A stretch of DNA of 64,000 nucleotides from DATBRV01 sp036560145 (GTDB lineage Bacteria > Myxococcota_A > UBA9160 > SMWR01): the NCBI GenBank assembly GCA_036560145.1, contig DATBRV010000112.1:62001-126000 (forward strand), read 5' to 3'. Positions 17,722-26,071 of this stretch are shown here, piece after piece (position 1 is the first letter of the stretch; every line of letters begins with the position of its first letter). A program made the translations under genes and the position numbers. The notes under the pieces were generated by a model. The model saw only the letters and a program-made list of their open reading frames with translations. It did not search any database and was not told where the DNA came from.

Positions 17722-18210
17722 TCAGAGGGACGCGAGCAGCTCCTCGGCCGCCTCGGCGACGGCGTCGTCCGCATCCTGGGCGAGCAGGCGCAGCTGCGTC
17801 CGCAATCCGCTCGTCGGCTGGAGCGTTCCGCCCGCCCGGGCGGCGGCGAGGGCGCCGAGCGCGGCGAGCACCAGCTCGGGATCGCCGCTGTCGAGGAAGA
17901 GCGAGAGCTGCGCGAGATCGTCCGGCAGGCCGACGGCGTCCCGGTAGGCGCGGCAGGCGGCGGCGAGGCCGGGGGTGCCGCGCGCCTCGCGCATCTCGCG
18001 CGCGAGGCGTTCGCCGGCGGCGCCGCCCTTGCCCGTCACGAAGAGCGCGTCGAGCTTCTTGGTGTAGGCCTTGGCGGCGGCGCTGTCGCGCGCGATCTCG
18101 TCCCGGCTCTTGGGGCGATCCTCCGGCCGCGTCCGGGCGCCTCCCCGGCGCTTGTCGATCTCGCGCCAGCTCAGGCGCTCGCGCGGGCGATCGTCGTCGT
18201 CGCGGCTCAC
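17722..18210 (-). CDS. Hypothetical protein with charged N-terminus
   Basis: 162 aa from a GTG at 18210 that overlaps the stop of the preceding gene by four bases. The N-terminal 50 residues are Arg/Asp rich (SRDDDDRPRERLSWREIDKR), followed by Ala/Leu-rich helices (VLAALGALAAARAGG, AVAEAAEELLASL) resembling HEAT-like repeats. No signal peptide. Function unknown. It is the last gene of a three-gene unit with a TPR lipoprotein and an EEP-family enzyme. Confidence 0.65.
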   Translation of the reverse strand: MSRDDDDRPRERLSWREIDKRRGGARTRPEDRPKSRDEIARDSAAAKAYTKKLDALFVTGKGGAAGERLAREMREARGTPGLAAACRAYRDAVGLPDDLAQLSLFLDSGDPELVLAALGALAAARAGGTLQPTSGLRTQLRLLAQDADDAVAEAAEELLASL

Positions 18211-18539
18211 GGCGGGTTGCCGGCGCTGCGCAGCTCGGCCGCGTGCAGGTTCTCGCGCGCGGCGGCGTTGTCGCAGTCGAGCTCGAGGGCCCGCCGGAAG
18301 GCGCGCTCGGCGTCGCCCGGCCGTCCCGCCGCGGCGTAGGCGAGCCCGAGGTGGTTCTGCACGTCGGAGGCTTCCGGCGCCAGCGCTGCCGCGCGCTCGA
18401 GATCCGCGACGGCGCGCTCCGGCGCGCCCGCGTCCAGCGCCGCGGTGCCGCTGCGGTAGAGCCGCGCGGCCTCGAACGAGGCGCAGCCGCCGGGCCCCAG
18501 CGCCAGCAGCAGCGGCAGGATCAGGATCGCCCTTCTCAA
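18207..18539 (-). CDS. TPR-containing lipoprotein
   Basis: 110 aa. Hydrophobic leader ILILPLLLALGPGGC with a lipidation Cys, then two TPR units (SGTAALDAGAPERAVADLER and VQNHLGLAYAAAGRPGDAER). TPR proteins mediate protein contacts; this small one is probably anchored to a membrane facing the periplasm. A TTG at 18539 overlaps the TGA of the upstream gene (TTGA), implying translational coupling. Confidence 0.78.
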   Translation of the reverse strand: MRRAILILPLLLALGPGGCASFEAARLYRSGTAALDAGAPERAVADLERAAALAPEASDVQNHLGLAYAAAGRPGDAERAFRRALELDCDNAAARENLHAAELRSAGNPP

Positions 18540-19420
18540 TCTCCCAGCTCCACGCGCGCGATGATCGGCAGGTGATCGGACGCGCGCTTCGCCGCGCGGC
18601 TGCTGTGGGCATACAGCTCGACCACGCGCGCGCCGCGCGCGTAGATGCGGTCGAGCGCCAGCACGGGGCTTGCAGCCGGAAAGCTCGCCGGCCAGTCGAG
18701 GTTGTGGTGCTGGCGCAGCTCGCCCTCGAGCGCGCGCGTCGCCTTGCACTTCCTCCAGGCGTTCATGTCCCCGAGCAGCACGGTCGGATTGGTGCGGAGG
18801 TTCGGATGATCGAGCAGCGAGCGAACCTGGCGGTGTCGCGTGCGGTCGCCGAGCGCGAGATGGGTCGCCACCACGTCGAGCACGCCGCCATCGAATGCGA
18901 ACTGCGCCGAGACCGCCACCCGCCGCTCGAGGCGCGAGAAGGAGAGGTCGAGCATCGAGACCCCGCCGATCGGCCAGCGCGAGAGGATTGCGTTTCCCAG
19001 CTCGCCGTTGCGGTGGACCCGCGTGGCGGCGAAGGCGACGTGGAGGCCGAGGCCGTCGGCGAGCTGCTCGAGCACGTCGTCGCCCTCGAGCGGACGCACC
19101 ACCTCCTGGAGCGCGATCACGTCCGCGTGCAGCTCCGAGATCACGAAGCCGGCCCGCGCCGGATCCGGCTTGCCGCGCCCGTTGAGGCCCGTCCAGCGGT
19201 GCACGTTGTAGGTGGCCACGGTCAGCTCGCGGGCGAGCGGAGCCACGCGCGGCGCGACGCTGGGCGCCCGCAGCAGGCACAAGTGCGGCTCGACGAAGTG
19301 ATGGACCACGGGCGCACGACCCGCGGCGAATCGTTCGACACGCATCCTGGCTCTCTTAGCGGTGCGTCGCAGCGCGTTCATGATGTCCTGGGTCCGCGGG
19401 AGACGCGGAGACGAGAGCAT
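18536..19420 (-). CDS. Endonuclease/exonuclease/phosphatase (EEP) family protein
   Basis: 294 aa. EEP-fold motifs are TYNVHRW, LQEVVRP, THLALGDRTRHRQ, LLGDMNAW and SDHLPII, giving the Asn, Glu, Asp and His catalytic residues. Members include AP endonucleases, inositol phosphatases and membrane-lipid phosphodiesterases; the short form without DNA-binding extras suggests a phosphodiesterase. There is no clear signal peptide. It is divergent from the arginine-catabolism operon. Confidence 0.88.
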   Translation of the reverse strand: MLSSPRLPRTQDIMNALRRTAKRARMRVERFAAGRAPVVHHFVEPHLCLLRAPSVAPRVAPLARELTVATYNVHRWTGLNGRGKPDPARAGFVISELHADVIALQEVVRPLEGDDVLEQLADGLGLHVAFAATRVHRNGELGNAILSRWPIGGVSMLDLSFSRLERRVAVSAQFAFDGGVLDVVATHLALGDRTRHRQVRSLLDHPNLRTNPTVLLGDMNAWRKCKATRALEGELRQHHNLDWPASFPAASPVLALDRIYARGARVVELYAHSSRAAKRASDHLPIIARVELGD

Positions 19421-19454
19421 AGCCGTGCCCTGCAGGGGACCCGCAGAAATCCAT

Positions 19455-19473
19455 GTGAACCATTCGGATTCAC
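19455..19473 (+). promoter_or_regulatory. Palindrome upstream of the ast-like operon
   Basis: GTGAACCATTCGGATTCAC has 5-bp arms (GTGAA/TTCAC) about a 9-base centre and sits 59 bp upstream of the ATG at 19533. It has TGAA/TTCA ends like ArgR boxes, but the spacing is longer than the ArgR consensus, so the cognate regulator is unclear. Confidence 0.35.
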
Positions 19474-19532
19474 TTGGTTTTCAGCTTTTCCGCGCAAGCC
19501 TTGGGCGGGGCCAGCCGATATCCTCGGAACCG

Positions 19533-20912
19533 ATGCCGACCCCGAAGCCGAGCCCTCTCACGAGCCTGCTGGCGGCGCCCGCGGTGCGCGCGGCTGCGCG
19601 CGCCCTGATCGCGGCCGTCGCGGAGCAGACGGGCGAGCTGGCGCTCAGCCCGAAGGCGTACGCGCGCGCACTGCGCGAGCTGGAGCGGCGGCGCGGGCGC
19701 CCGCTGATCTTCCCCGCCCTGCTCGGCGGCCAGGGGCGCGGCGCGCGGGTGCGGCTCGCCGACGGCACCTGGAAGCTCGACTTCGTCGGCGGGATCGGGG
19801 TCTACGGCTTCGGGCACTCGGACCCGGACCTGCTCGAGACGGCGGTGGTGGCGGCCGCCGCCGACACCGTGTTCCAGGGCCACCTCTACCCGGGTCCCGA
19901 GTACCTGCGCCTCTCGCGCGCGCTGCTGCGGCACGCGGGGAAGCAGCTCGCGCATTGCTGGCTCTCGGTTTCCGGCGCGATCGCCAACGAAAACGCGCTC
20001 AAGATGGTGCTCCAGAAGCACTCGCCCGCGGACCACATCGTGGTGTTCGAGCGCGGCTTCGCGGGCCGCACGCTCTCGCTCGCCGAGCTCACCGACAAGC
20101 CCGGCTACCGGGAGGGGCTGCCGCTGCGCGGCAACGTCCTGCACGTCCCGTTCCACGATCCCGACGACCCGGACTCGACACGAAAGAGTGTCGCTTCGCT
20201 CGACGCGCATCTGGCCCGCTTCCCCGGACGGATCGCCGCCATGCTCTTCGAGCTGGTGCAGGGGGAGGGCGGCTTCCACACCGCGCCGCGGGGATTCTTC
20301 GCCGCGCTGATGCAGCGCTGCCGCGAGGCCGGGATCGCGGTCTGGGTCGACGAGGTGCAGACCTTCGCGCGCACGGGCGAGCTCTTCGCGTTCCGGACCT
20401 TCGAGCTCGACGAATGGGTCGACGTCGTCACCGCGGGCAAAACCATGCAAGGAAGCGCCGTGCTCTTCAGCCGCGCCTACAACCCCCGTCCGGGCCTGGT
20501 CGCGGGGACCTTCGCCGGCGCCACCGTCGGGATGGCGGTGGGCGCGCGGATCATCGAAAGACTGGAGAGCGAGGGCTACCTCGGGCCCGACGGGCGGATC
20601 GCGCTGCTCGGGGGGCGCGTCGAGCGCCGCTTCGAAGCGCTGCGGCGCCGGCTGCCGCGCGCCGCTTCCGCGCGCACCGGAACCGGCGCCATGCAGGCCT
20701 TCGTGCCCTTCGACGGGTCCGGCCCGGTCGTCTCCGCCGTGCTCGCGGCCGCCTTCGAGGAGGGCCTGCTGGTGTGGAGCGCCGGGTCGAGCCCCGGGAA
20801 GATCCGCATGCTGCTGCCGGTGAACGTGACCGACGAAGAGCTGGAGGCGGGCTTCGCGATCCTCGAGAAGGCGCTCGCGCGCGTCGGCGAGCAGCGGGGC
20901 CTCCCGTGCTGA
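19533..20912 (+). CDS. astC: Class III aminotransferase, probable succinylornithine transaminase
   Basis: 459 aa PLP fold-type I enzyme. Seen are DFVGGIGVYGFGHSDP, FAGRTLS, ELVQGEGGFHTAP, VWVDEVQTFARTGE and the PLP lysine in TAGKTMQGSAV. The usual NSGAEANE block is replaced by SVSGAIANENALKM, a divergent form. It is longer than E. coli AstC (406 aa). The next gene, astA, overlaps it by seven bases, which assigns it to arginine/ornithine succinyl catabolism converting N2-succinylornithine to the semialdehyde. Ornithine or another omega-amino acid as direct substrate is possible. Confidence 0.75.
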   Translation: MPTPKPSPLTSLLAAPAVRAAARALIAAVAEQTGELALSPKAYARALRELERRRGRPLIFPALLGGQGRGARVRLADGTWKLDFVGGIGVYGFGHSDPDLLETAVVAAAADTVFQGHLYPGPEYLRLSRALLRHAGKQLAHCWLSVSGAIANENALKMVLQKHSPADHIVVFERGFAGRTLSLAELTDKPGYREGLPLRGNVLHVPFHDPDDPDSTRKSVASLDAHLARFPGRIAAMLFELVQGEGGFHTAPRGFFAALMQRCREAGIAVWVDEVQTFARTGELFAFRTFELDEWVDVVTAGKTMQGSAVLFSRAYNPRPGLVAGTFAGATVGMAVGARIIERLESEGYLGPDGRIALLGGRVERRFEALRRRLPRAASARTGTGAMQAFVPFDGSGPVVSAVLAAAFEEGLLVWSAGSSPGKIRMLLPVNVTDEELEAGFAILEKALARVGEQRGLPC

Positions 20913-21931
20913 TCCTGCGTCCGGTCGCGGAGAGCGATCTCGACGCGATCGTCGCACTCGCCCAGCAGCTCGACTCGATGAACCTGCCCAGCGACCGCGA
21001 GTTCCTGGCGGAGCGCGTGCAGACCTCGCTGCGCTCCTTCGCGGGCCGGCAGACCGACTGGCGCACCGGCGTGTACGTCTTCGTGCTCGAGGACACCGCG
21101 GCCGGACGCGCGGTCGGAACCTCGACCATCATCGCCAAGCAGGGCCGCCCCGGGATGCCCTACTTCTGGTGCGCCGTCACCAGCGAGGAGCGCCGCAGCG
21201 ACGAGCTCGGCAAGCGCTTCGTGCACCGCAAGCTTCAACTGAACTCGACCGAGGACGGCCCTACCGAAGTGGGAGGGCTGATCCTGGATCCCGCCTATCG
21301 CCGCCACCCCGAGCGCTGCGGCAAGGCGCTCTCGATCGTGCGCTTCGCCTACATCTCGCTGCACCCGGATCGTTTCGAGCGCGAGGTGATCGCGGAGATG
21401 CTCTCCCCCTTCGAGGCGCCGGGGAAGAACCTGCTCTGGGACGCCTTCGGCGCCCGCTTCACGGGCCTGGGCTACCGGGAGGCGGACCACTTGTCGTCGC
21501 GCACCAAGCAGTTCATCGCGGATCTCTTCCCGCGCGATCCCGTCTACGCGACCCTCTTCCCGAAGCAGGTGCAGGACGTGATCGGCCAGCCGAACGAGAC
21601 GGCGAAGGCGGCCGTGCGGATCCTCGAGAAGATCGGATTCCGCTACCTGAGCCAGGTGGATCCCTTCGACGGAGGGCCCTACTACGGCGCTGCCCGCGAG
21701 GCGATCTCGTCCGTGCGCGAGCGGCGGGCGCTGGTGCTGCCGGGCCTCGTCGGCGAGCCCGTCGCGCCGCGGCAGGGCCCCCTCGCGCTGCTCGCCGCGG
21801 AGGGCCCCGCGGGCTTCCGCGCCACCGTGGTTCTCCTCGACGAGACCGGCGCGCCCTTCGTCTCCAAGCAGTGTCGCGAGGCGCTCGGCGTGCGCGCCGG
21901 CGACCGCGTGTACGTGACACCGCTGCCGTGA
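20906..21931 (+). CDS. astA: Arginine/ornithine N-succinyltransferase
   Basis: 341 aa from a GTG that overlaps the aminotransferase stop. The N-terminal LILRPVAESDLDAIVALA and central ERRSDELGKRFVHRKL and EVGGLILDPAYRRHP blocks are typical of AstA, a GNAT-related enzyme that transfers succinyl from succinyl-CoA to the alpha-amino group of arginine or ornithine. Length matches the family (about 340). It is followed after 10 bp by astD. Confidence 0.92.
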   Translation: MLILRPVAESDLDAIVALAQQLDSMNLPSDREFLAERVQTSLRSFAGRQTDWRTGVYVFVLEDTAAGRAVGTSTIIAKQGRPGMPYFWCAVTSEERRSDELGKRFVHRKLQLNSTEDGPTEVGGLILDPAYRRHPERCGKALSIVRFAYISLHPDRFEREVIAEMLSPFEAPGKNLLWDAFGARFTGLGYREADHLSSRTKQFIADLFPRDPVYATLFPKQVQDVIGQPNETAKAAVRILEKIGFRYLSQVDPFDGGPYYGAAREAISSVRERRALVLPGLVGEPVAPRQGPLALLAAEGPAGFRATVVLLDETGAPFVSKQCREALGVRAGDRVYVTPLP

Positions 21932-21941
21932 GGAACCCGGC

Positions 21942-23363
21942 GTGAGCGAGTGGATCGTGAGCGTCTCGCCCGCCGATCCCGCCGACGAGGTCGGACGCTT
22001 CGCGATCGCGGGCGAGCCCGAGGTCGCGGCGGCGGTGGCGCGCGCGCGCCGCGCCTTCCCCGCCTGGCGAGACGGAGGCTTCGAGGCGCGCGCACGGATC
22101 CTGCGCCGCTTTCGCGATCTCGCGCGCGAGGGCGCCGAAGAGCTCGCGCAGCTGATCGCGCGCGAGATGGGCAAGGCGCTCTGGGACGCGCGCGCCGAGG
22201 CCGCGCTGATCGCGAGCAAGGTCGATCTCACCCTCGAGCACGGGATGGGCTTCGTGGCGCCGATCGAACCGGGAGGCGGGGCGCGCGCGGAGCATCTTCC
22301 GCGCGGCGTGCTCGGCGTGCTCGGCCCCTTCAATTTCCCCGCCCACCTCCCGAACGGCCACATCGTGCCGGCCCTCGCAACCGGCAACAGCGTGGTGTTC
22401 AAGCCGAGCGATCTCACCCCCGCGAGCGCGGACTGGATGGCGCGCGTCTGGCGCCGGGCGGGCCTGCCCGAGGGCGCGCTCGAGATCGTGCACGGACGCG
22501 CCGAGACCGGGCGCGCGCTGGCGCTGCACCCGGGCGTCGACGGCGTGCTCTTCACCGGCTCCTACGGAGTGGGCCGCGCGCTCGCCGAGGCCATGCTCTC
22601 GCAGCCGGGCAAGCTCCTCGCGCTCGAGATGGGCGGGAAGAACGCGATCGTCGTGCTCGCGGACGCCGATCTCGAGCTCGCGGTGGCGGAGAGCGCGCTC
22701 TCGATCTGCGCCACCACCGGACAGCGCTGCTCCTGCGCGAGCCGGCTCTTCGTCGAGCGCAGCGTGCTCCCGGAGTTCAGCGAGCGCCTGCTCCGCGTAT
22801 TGCGCGGCGTGCGCAGCGGCCCGCCGCTCGAGTCCGGCGTGTTCATGGGGCCGCTCGTCTCGCTCGCGGCGCACGCCAGGTTGCTGCGCTACCGCGCCCT
22901 CGCGGCCGAGGCCGGCGGCGAGCGCCTGCTCGCCGTCGATCCCGGACGCCCGGCGCCCTTCGCCGGCGCGGGCCTGGTCCGGTTCGATTCGCTGAAGCAG
23001 GAGCACTCCTACCAGCGCGAGGAGATCTTCGGCCCGGAGGCGGCGCTCTATCCCATCGACGACCTCGACCAGGCGATCGCCGCGGTGAACGACTCGGACT
23101 TTGGCCTCGTCGCGAGCGTGATGACCCGGGACCGCGCCCGCTTCGAGCACTGCATCCCCCGCGTGCGCACGGGCCTGCTCAACTGGAACCGCGGCACGAT
23201 CGGCGCGAGCGGCAGACTTCCTTTTGGCGGCCTGCGCCGCAGCGGCAACGACCGCCCGGCGGGCATCCACGCCACGCTCTACTGCACGCTGCCCCAGGCG
23301 CGCCTCGAGTTCGCCGGCGGCTTCGATCCGGCCAGCCTGCCGCCGGGCATGCCCCGCCCGTGA
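21942..23363 (+). CDS. astD: N-succinylglutamate-5-semialdehyde dehydrogenase
   Basis: 473 aa aldehyde dehydrogenase starting at GTG. Motifs are GPFNFPAHLPNGHIVPALATG (cofactor and active site), FTGSYGVGR, LEMGGKNAI with the catalytic Glu and TTGQRCSCASRLF with the catalytic Cys. The GPFNFPAHLPNG block is characteristic of AstD. It oxidises succinylglutamate semialdehyde to succinylglutamate. It overlaps the following gene by four bases (GTGA). Confidence 0.94.
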   Translation: MSEWIVSVSPADPADEVGRFAIAGEPEVAAAVARARRAFPAWRDGGFEARARILRRFRDLAREGAEELAQLIAREMGKALWDARAEAALIASKVDLTLEHGMGFVAPIEPGGGARAEHLPRGVLGVLGPFNFPAHLPNGHIVPALATGNSVVFKPSDLTPASADWMARVWRRAGLPEGALEIVHGRAETGRALALHPGVDGVLFTGSYGVGRALAEAMLSQPGKLLALEMGGKNAIVVLADADLELAVAESALSICATTGQRCSCASRLFVERSVLPEFSERLLRVLRGVRSGPPLESGVFMGPLVSLAAHARLLRYRALAAEAGGERLLAVDPGRPAPFAGAGLVRFDSLKQEHSYQREEIFGPEAALYPIDDLDQAIAAVNDSDFGLVASVMTRDRARFEHCIPRVRTGLLNWNRGTIGASGRLPFGGLRRSGNDRPAGIHATLYCTLPQARLEFAGGFDPASLPPGMPRP

Positions 23364-24310
23364 CCGCGCGCCCCACGCGCCAGGTGCTGATGGGCGATCC
23401 GGCTTTTTTCAGCGTCAAGGGGGGCGCCAATCCGCACACGCGCACGCGCTGGGGCACGAAGCGCAGCGTCGACCGCGCGCTCGCCGTCTCGCAGTGGCAA
23501 CGCCTCCACGATCTCCTGCGCGATCTCGGCGTGCGCGTGCTGGTGGTCCCGCCGGATCCGCAGCAGCCGGGCCTCGTGTATCCCGCGAACGCGGGGATCA
23601 TGCTGGACGTCGACACCGCGCTCCCGGCCGCGGAGCGCCGCTTCGTGCTCGCGAACCTGCTCCCCACCCGCGCCGGCGAGCGCGAGCACTACCGCCGCGT
23701 GCTGGCGGAGGCGGGGATCCGAACGGAGGGCTTCGACGAGCGCTTCCGGATGGAGGGCGAGGCCGATTTCTTCCCGGCCGGCGACGTGCACCTGCTGACG
23801 CACGGCTCGCTCGAGCGGCAGCGCTTCGTCCCCGCCCTCGCCTTCCCGCCCTGGAAGCGGATCTACGGCTTCCGCACCGACGTCCGCGCCGAGCCGCTGC
23901 TCGCAGCGCTGGTCACGCCGCGCCGCGTCGTCCCGCTCGAGCTCACGCTCGAAGCGCACTACCACGGCGACACCGTCCTGTGCGCCTTCGGGCCGGGCCG
24001 CCGGCTCCTGCTCGCCTACCGCGCCGGCCTCTCCCCCGCGAGCGGGTCCCGCCTGCTGGGACTCTTCGGCAACGCCGTGATCGAGCTCTCGGATGCGGAC
24101 GCCGCGCGCTACGCCGCGAACTCCTTCAGCCTGGTGCAGGGCAATGAAGCCCGCCTGCTGATGCCCGCCGGCGTCTCCGACCGCCTGCTCGCCCAGGTAC
24201 GCGACCACGGCGTCACACCGATCACGGTCGACGTTTCGGAGTTCCTCAAGAAGGGCGGCGGCTCGGTGAAGTGCATGATCGGGGACCTGGGGGTGGGGGC
24301 GGAGGCGTGA
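23360..24310 (+). CDS. Pentein-family arginine or succinylarginine dihydrolase (ArgZ/AgrE-like)
   Basis: 316 aa amidinotransferase/pentein-fold enzyme. All family catalytic positions appear in order: Asn in KGGANPHTR, Asn in YPANAGIML, Glu in MEGEADFFPAGD, His in HYHGDTVLC and the nucleophile Cys in GGGSVKCMIGD. This pattern resembles the arginine dihydrolase domain of ArgZ/AgrE, which releases two ammonia and CO2, more than canonical AstB (about 440 aa). Placed fourth in the operon, it probably supplies the guanidino-removing step. The 3' end is duplicated at 25974-26016. astE is not present. Confidence 0.8.
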   Translation: MTARPTRQVLMGDPAFFSVKGGANPHTRTRWGTKRSVDRALAVSQWQRLHDLLRDLGVRVLVVPPDPQQPGLVYPANAGIMLDVDTALPAAERRFVLANLLPTRAGEREHYRRVLAEAGIRTEGFDERFRMEGEADFFPAGDVHLLTHGSLERQRFVPALAFPPWKRIYGFRTDVRAEPLLAALVTPRRVVPLELTLEAHYHGDTVLCAFGPGRRLLLAYRAGLSPASGSRLLGLFGNAVIELSDADAARYAANSFSLVQGNEARLLMPAGVSDRLLAQVRDHGVTPITVDVSEFLKKGGGSVKCMIGDLGVGAEA

Positions 24311-24313
24311 GCC
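24271..24313 (+). repeat. 43-bp direct repeat, parental copy at dihydrolase 3' end
   Basis: Covers the last 40 bp of the dihydrolase coding sequence plus three bases. A near-identical copy (about 39 of 43 positions) lies at 25974-26016, 1.7 kb downstream in the same orientation. The intervening DNA carries the beta-propeller gene on the other strand. Confidence 0.8.
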
Positions 24314-24327
24314 CGCCGCGGCATGCA

Positions 24328-25659
24328 TCACGGCCTGGTGCGGCGCTCGTCGGATCGCCAGGAGCCGGCTCGGTGGCGGCGCCTTCGCGCGATCCACAGA
24401 ACGGGCGGCAGGACGAGCGCCGCCTCAAATCCCTCGCCGCAGGCACCGACGACCTGGATCGGATCGCAACCCTCGATGCGCGTGCCGTCGAGCAGCGCGC
24501 CATATAGACACGCCTCGGTGTCTCCGAGCTGGATTCCCGCTTCGCTGACGCTGAAGAGCAGAACGAGATCCGGATTCCCATCCCCGTCGACGTCCTGCAC
24601 ACGCGGTGAAGGGCGCGGGTTGGGAGGCGCGCCGTCCGGGCCGAAGGAGAGGCTCGTCGCGACGACGCGCGAGACGTCGAGTAGCTCGGATCCGAGGATC
24701 GCGACCGGCACGACCGCGTGCTTCGCCAATCGAACGGTGTGGGTCGGGTCGCCCGGGCGCACGTCGATATCGATCTCGAGCGGCGTGGGAACGTGCGCCG
24801 CGAAGGTCCAGCGGGACGGAGCGGGCAATGCGAGGCTTCCGATCTCCATGAGATCCGCGTCGAGCAGCAGGATCTCTTCGAAGAACTGGCTGGTGACCGC
24901 GAAGCTGCCGTCCACGGCGACGTCTATGTCCGACATCGTGAAGATCAGCGGCACCCGCTCGATCAGCACCCCAGAGGCGTCGTAGACGAGCAGGTCTTCG
25001 CGGTCCGTCCCCAGGTAGAGCATGCCGAAGCGATCCAGTGCGATCGTTCGAAGGGTCTCGGGGGTCGAGAGCAGCGTGCCGAGCTGCTCCAGGCTGAACG
25101 GGTCGTACACCACGACCCTTCCCCCCGACCGGCCGTCGAGCGCGTAGAGCAGTCCCTCCGGACCGATCGCCAGATCGGTGAAGATGGGCGCTCGGCCAGC
25201 GACCTGTTCGGCGAAGCGGAGGGCCGAGTCGGTCTCGAGATCGAAGCGGATGATTCCGGCCGGATCGGAGCCGATCGCGTGGTCCGGCACGAATACCAAC
25301 TCGCCGAGCATCGCAATGCCGCCGTAGGTCGTGTTGTTGATGAGGCTCCAGCCCGGCAGCGTGCGGTGGCTCCACGAGTCCGTCGCTGGATCGTAGGAGC
25401 TGAGCCAGGGCGCGGACGTCCCGTTGAAGACGTGAGCGCGGCCGTGCGCGTCGACGACGACGTCACGCGGCTGGTGGCCGATCGGACAGGGATCGACGCC
25501 GCACGGGATCGCAACGGTCTGGACCAACTCTCCCTCTCGGGTAAACTCGCGCAGCTGCTTGTACCAGCTCGTCACCAGCAGGTTACCGGGCGTGAACTCA
25601 TCCGCTTCGGCGCCGCTGGCCAGGAAGACCAGCAGCGAAAACACGACGACCGCTCGCAT
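24328..25659 (-). CDS. Secreted beta-propeller protein with C-terminal hydrophobic/Arg anchor
   Basis: About 443 aa from the ATG at 25659, which has an AGGAGGGG ribosome site. Signal peptide at residues 1-20. Repeated blades such as PRDVVVDAHGRAHVF, TDLAIGPEGLLYALDGRSGG and IALDRFGMLYLGT indicate an NHL/SMP-30-like propeller. The region with IDIDVRPGDPTHTVR, VPVAILGSELLD, DVDGDGNPDLVLLF and GDTEACLYG is a domain often found in secreted proteins of this kind. The C-terminus CGEGFEAALVLPPVLWIARR followed by more Arg resembles a processed C-terminal sorting signal. It is not an IPTL-type signal. Confidence 0.78.
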   Translation of the reverse strand: MRAVVVFSLLVFLASGAEADEFTPGNLLVTSWYKQLREFTREGELVQTVAIPCGVDPCPIGHQPRDVVVDAHGRAHVFNGTSAPWLSSYDPATDSWSHRTLPGWSLINNTTYGGIAMLGELVFVPDHAIGSDPAGIIRFDLETDSALRFAEQVAGRAPIFTDLAIGPEGLLYALDGRSGGRVVVYDPFSLEQLGTLLSTPETLRTIALDRFGMLYLGTDREDLLVYDASGVLIERVPLIFTMSDIDVAVDGSFAVTSQFFEEILLLDADLMEIGSLALPAPSRWTFAAHVPTPLEIDIDVRPGDPTHTVRLAKHAVVPVAILGSELLDVSRVVATSLSFGPDGAPPNPRPSPRVQDVDGDGNPDLVLLFSVSEAGIQLGDTEACLYGALLDGTRIEGCDPIQVVGACGEGFEAALVLPPVLWIARRRRHRAGSWRSDERRTRP

Positions 25660-26071
25660 TCTCTCCCCTCCTGGAAGCGACACCAGACCCTAGTATGGCC
25701 GCGCCAGCTCGTCACGAGGCTGCGACACCGCGCCGTGACCGCCACCTCGCGGTGACGAGGAGCCCGCTGCCGGGGGGGGCCGCCGGCTTTCCATGACGCC
25801 CATACCCGGATGTCCCCCCAGAACTCAGCTTGTTCTTCCTATGCCTACGTGTATGCGCGGAGGGTGCGCCTGGGGTGCGTGGTCGAGCCCGACGCATCCC
25901 CCTGCATGCGTGTGCATGGCCGTGCCGACCAGCCAGACGCAACCCTACGTCACTCCTCATCCTCCGGCTCCAGGTGCATGATCGGCGATCTGGGGGCGGT
26001 GGCGGAGGCGTGAGCCGCTGGCGGCGCAGCCTCGCAGTGTAGTATCGACCGATTCGGGGCCCCTCGAGCCG
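25660..26071. other. 412-bp intergenic region
   Basis: No convincing gene. It holds the duplicated dihydrolase 3' end (25974-26016) and an inverted repeat CTCGTCAC (25708-25715) / GTGACGAG (25752-25759) with a 36-base loop. It separates the minus-strand propeller from the plus-strand membrane gene at 26072, so both promoters must lie here, but no clear sigma-70 hexamers are evident. Confidence 0.6.
25974..26016 (+). pseudogene. Duplicated 3' fragment of the pentein dihydrolase gene
   Basis: A 43-bp copy of the dihydrolase end, still encoding CMIGDLGAVAEA and a stop in the original frame (parent: CMIGDLGVGAEA). The upstream sequence has no homology to the enzyme, so only the tail was copied or retained. 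It may mark the boundary of an insertion of the propeller segment, or the last trace of a second gene copy. Confidence 0.65.
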
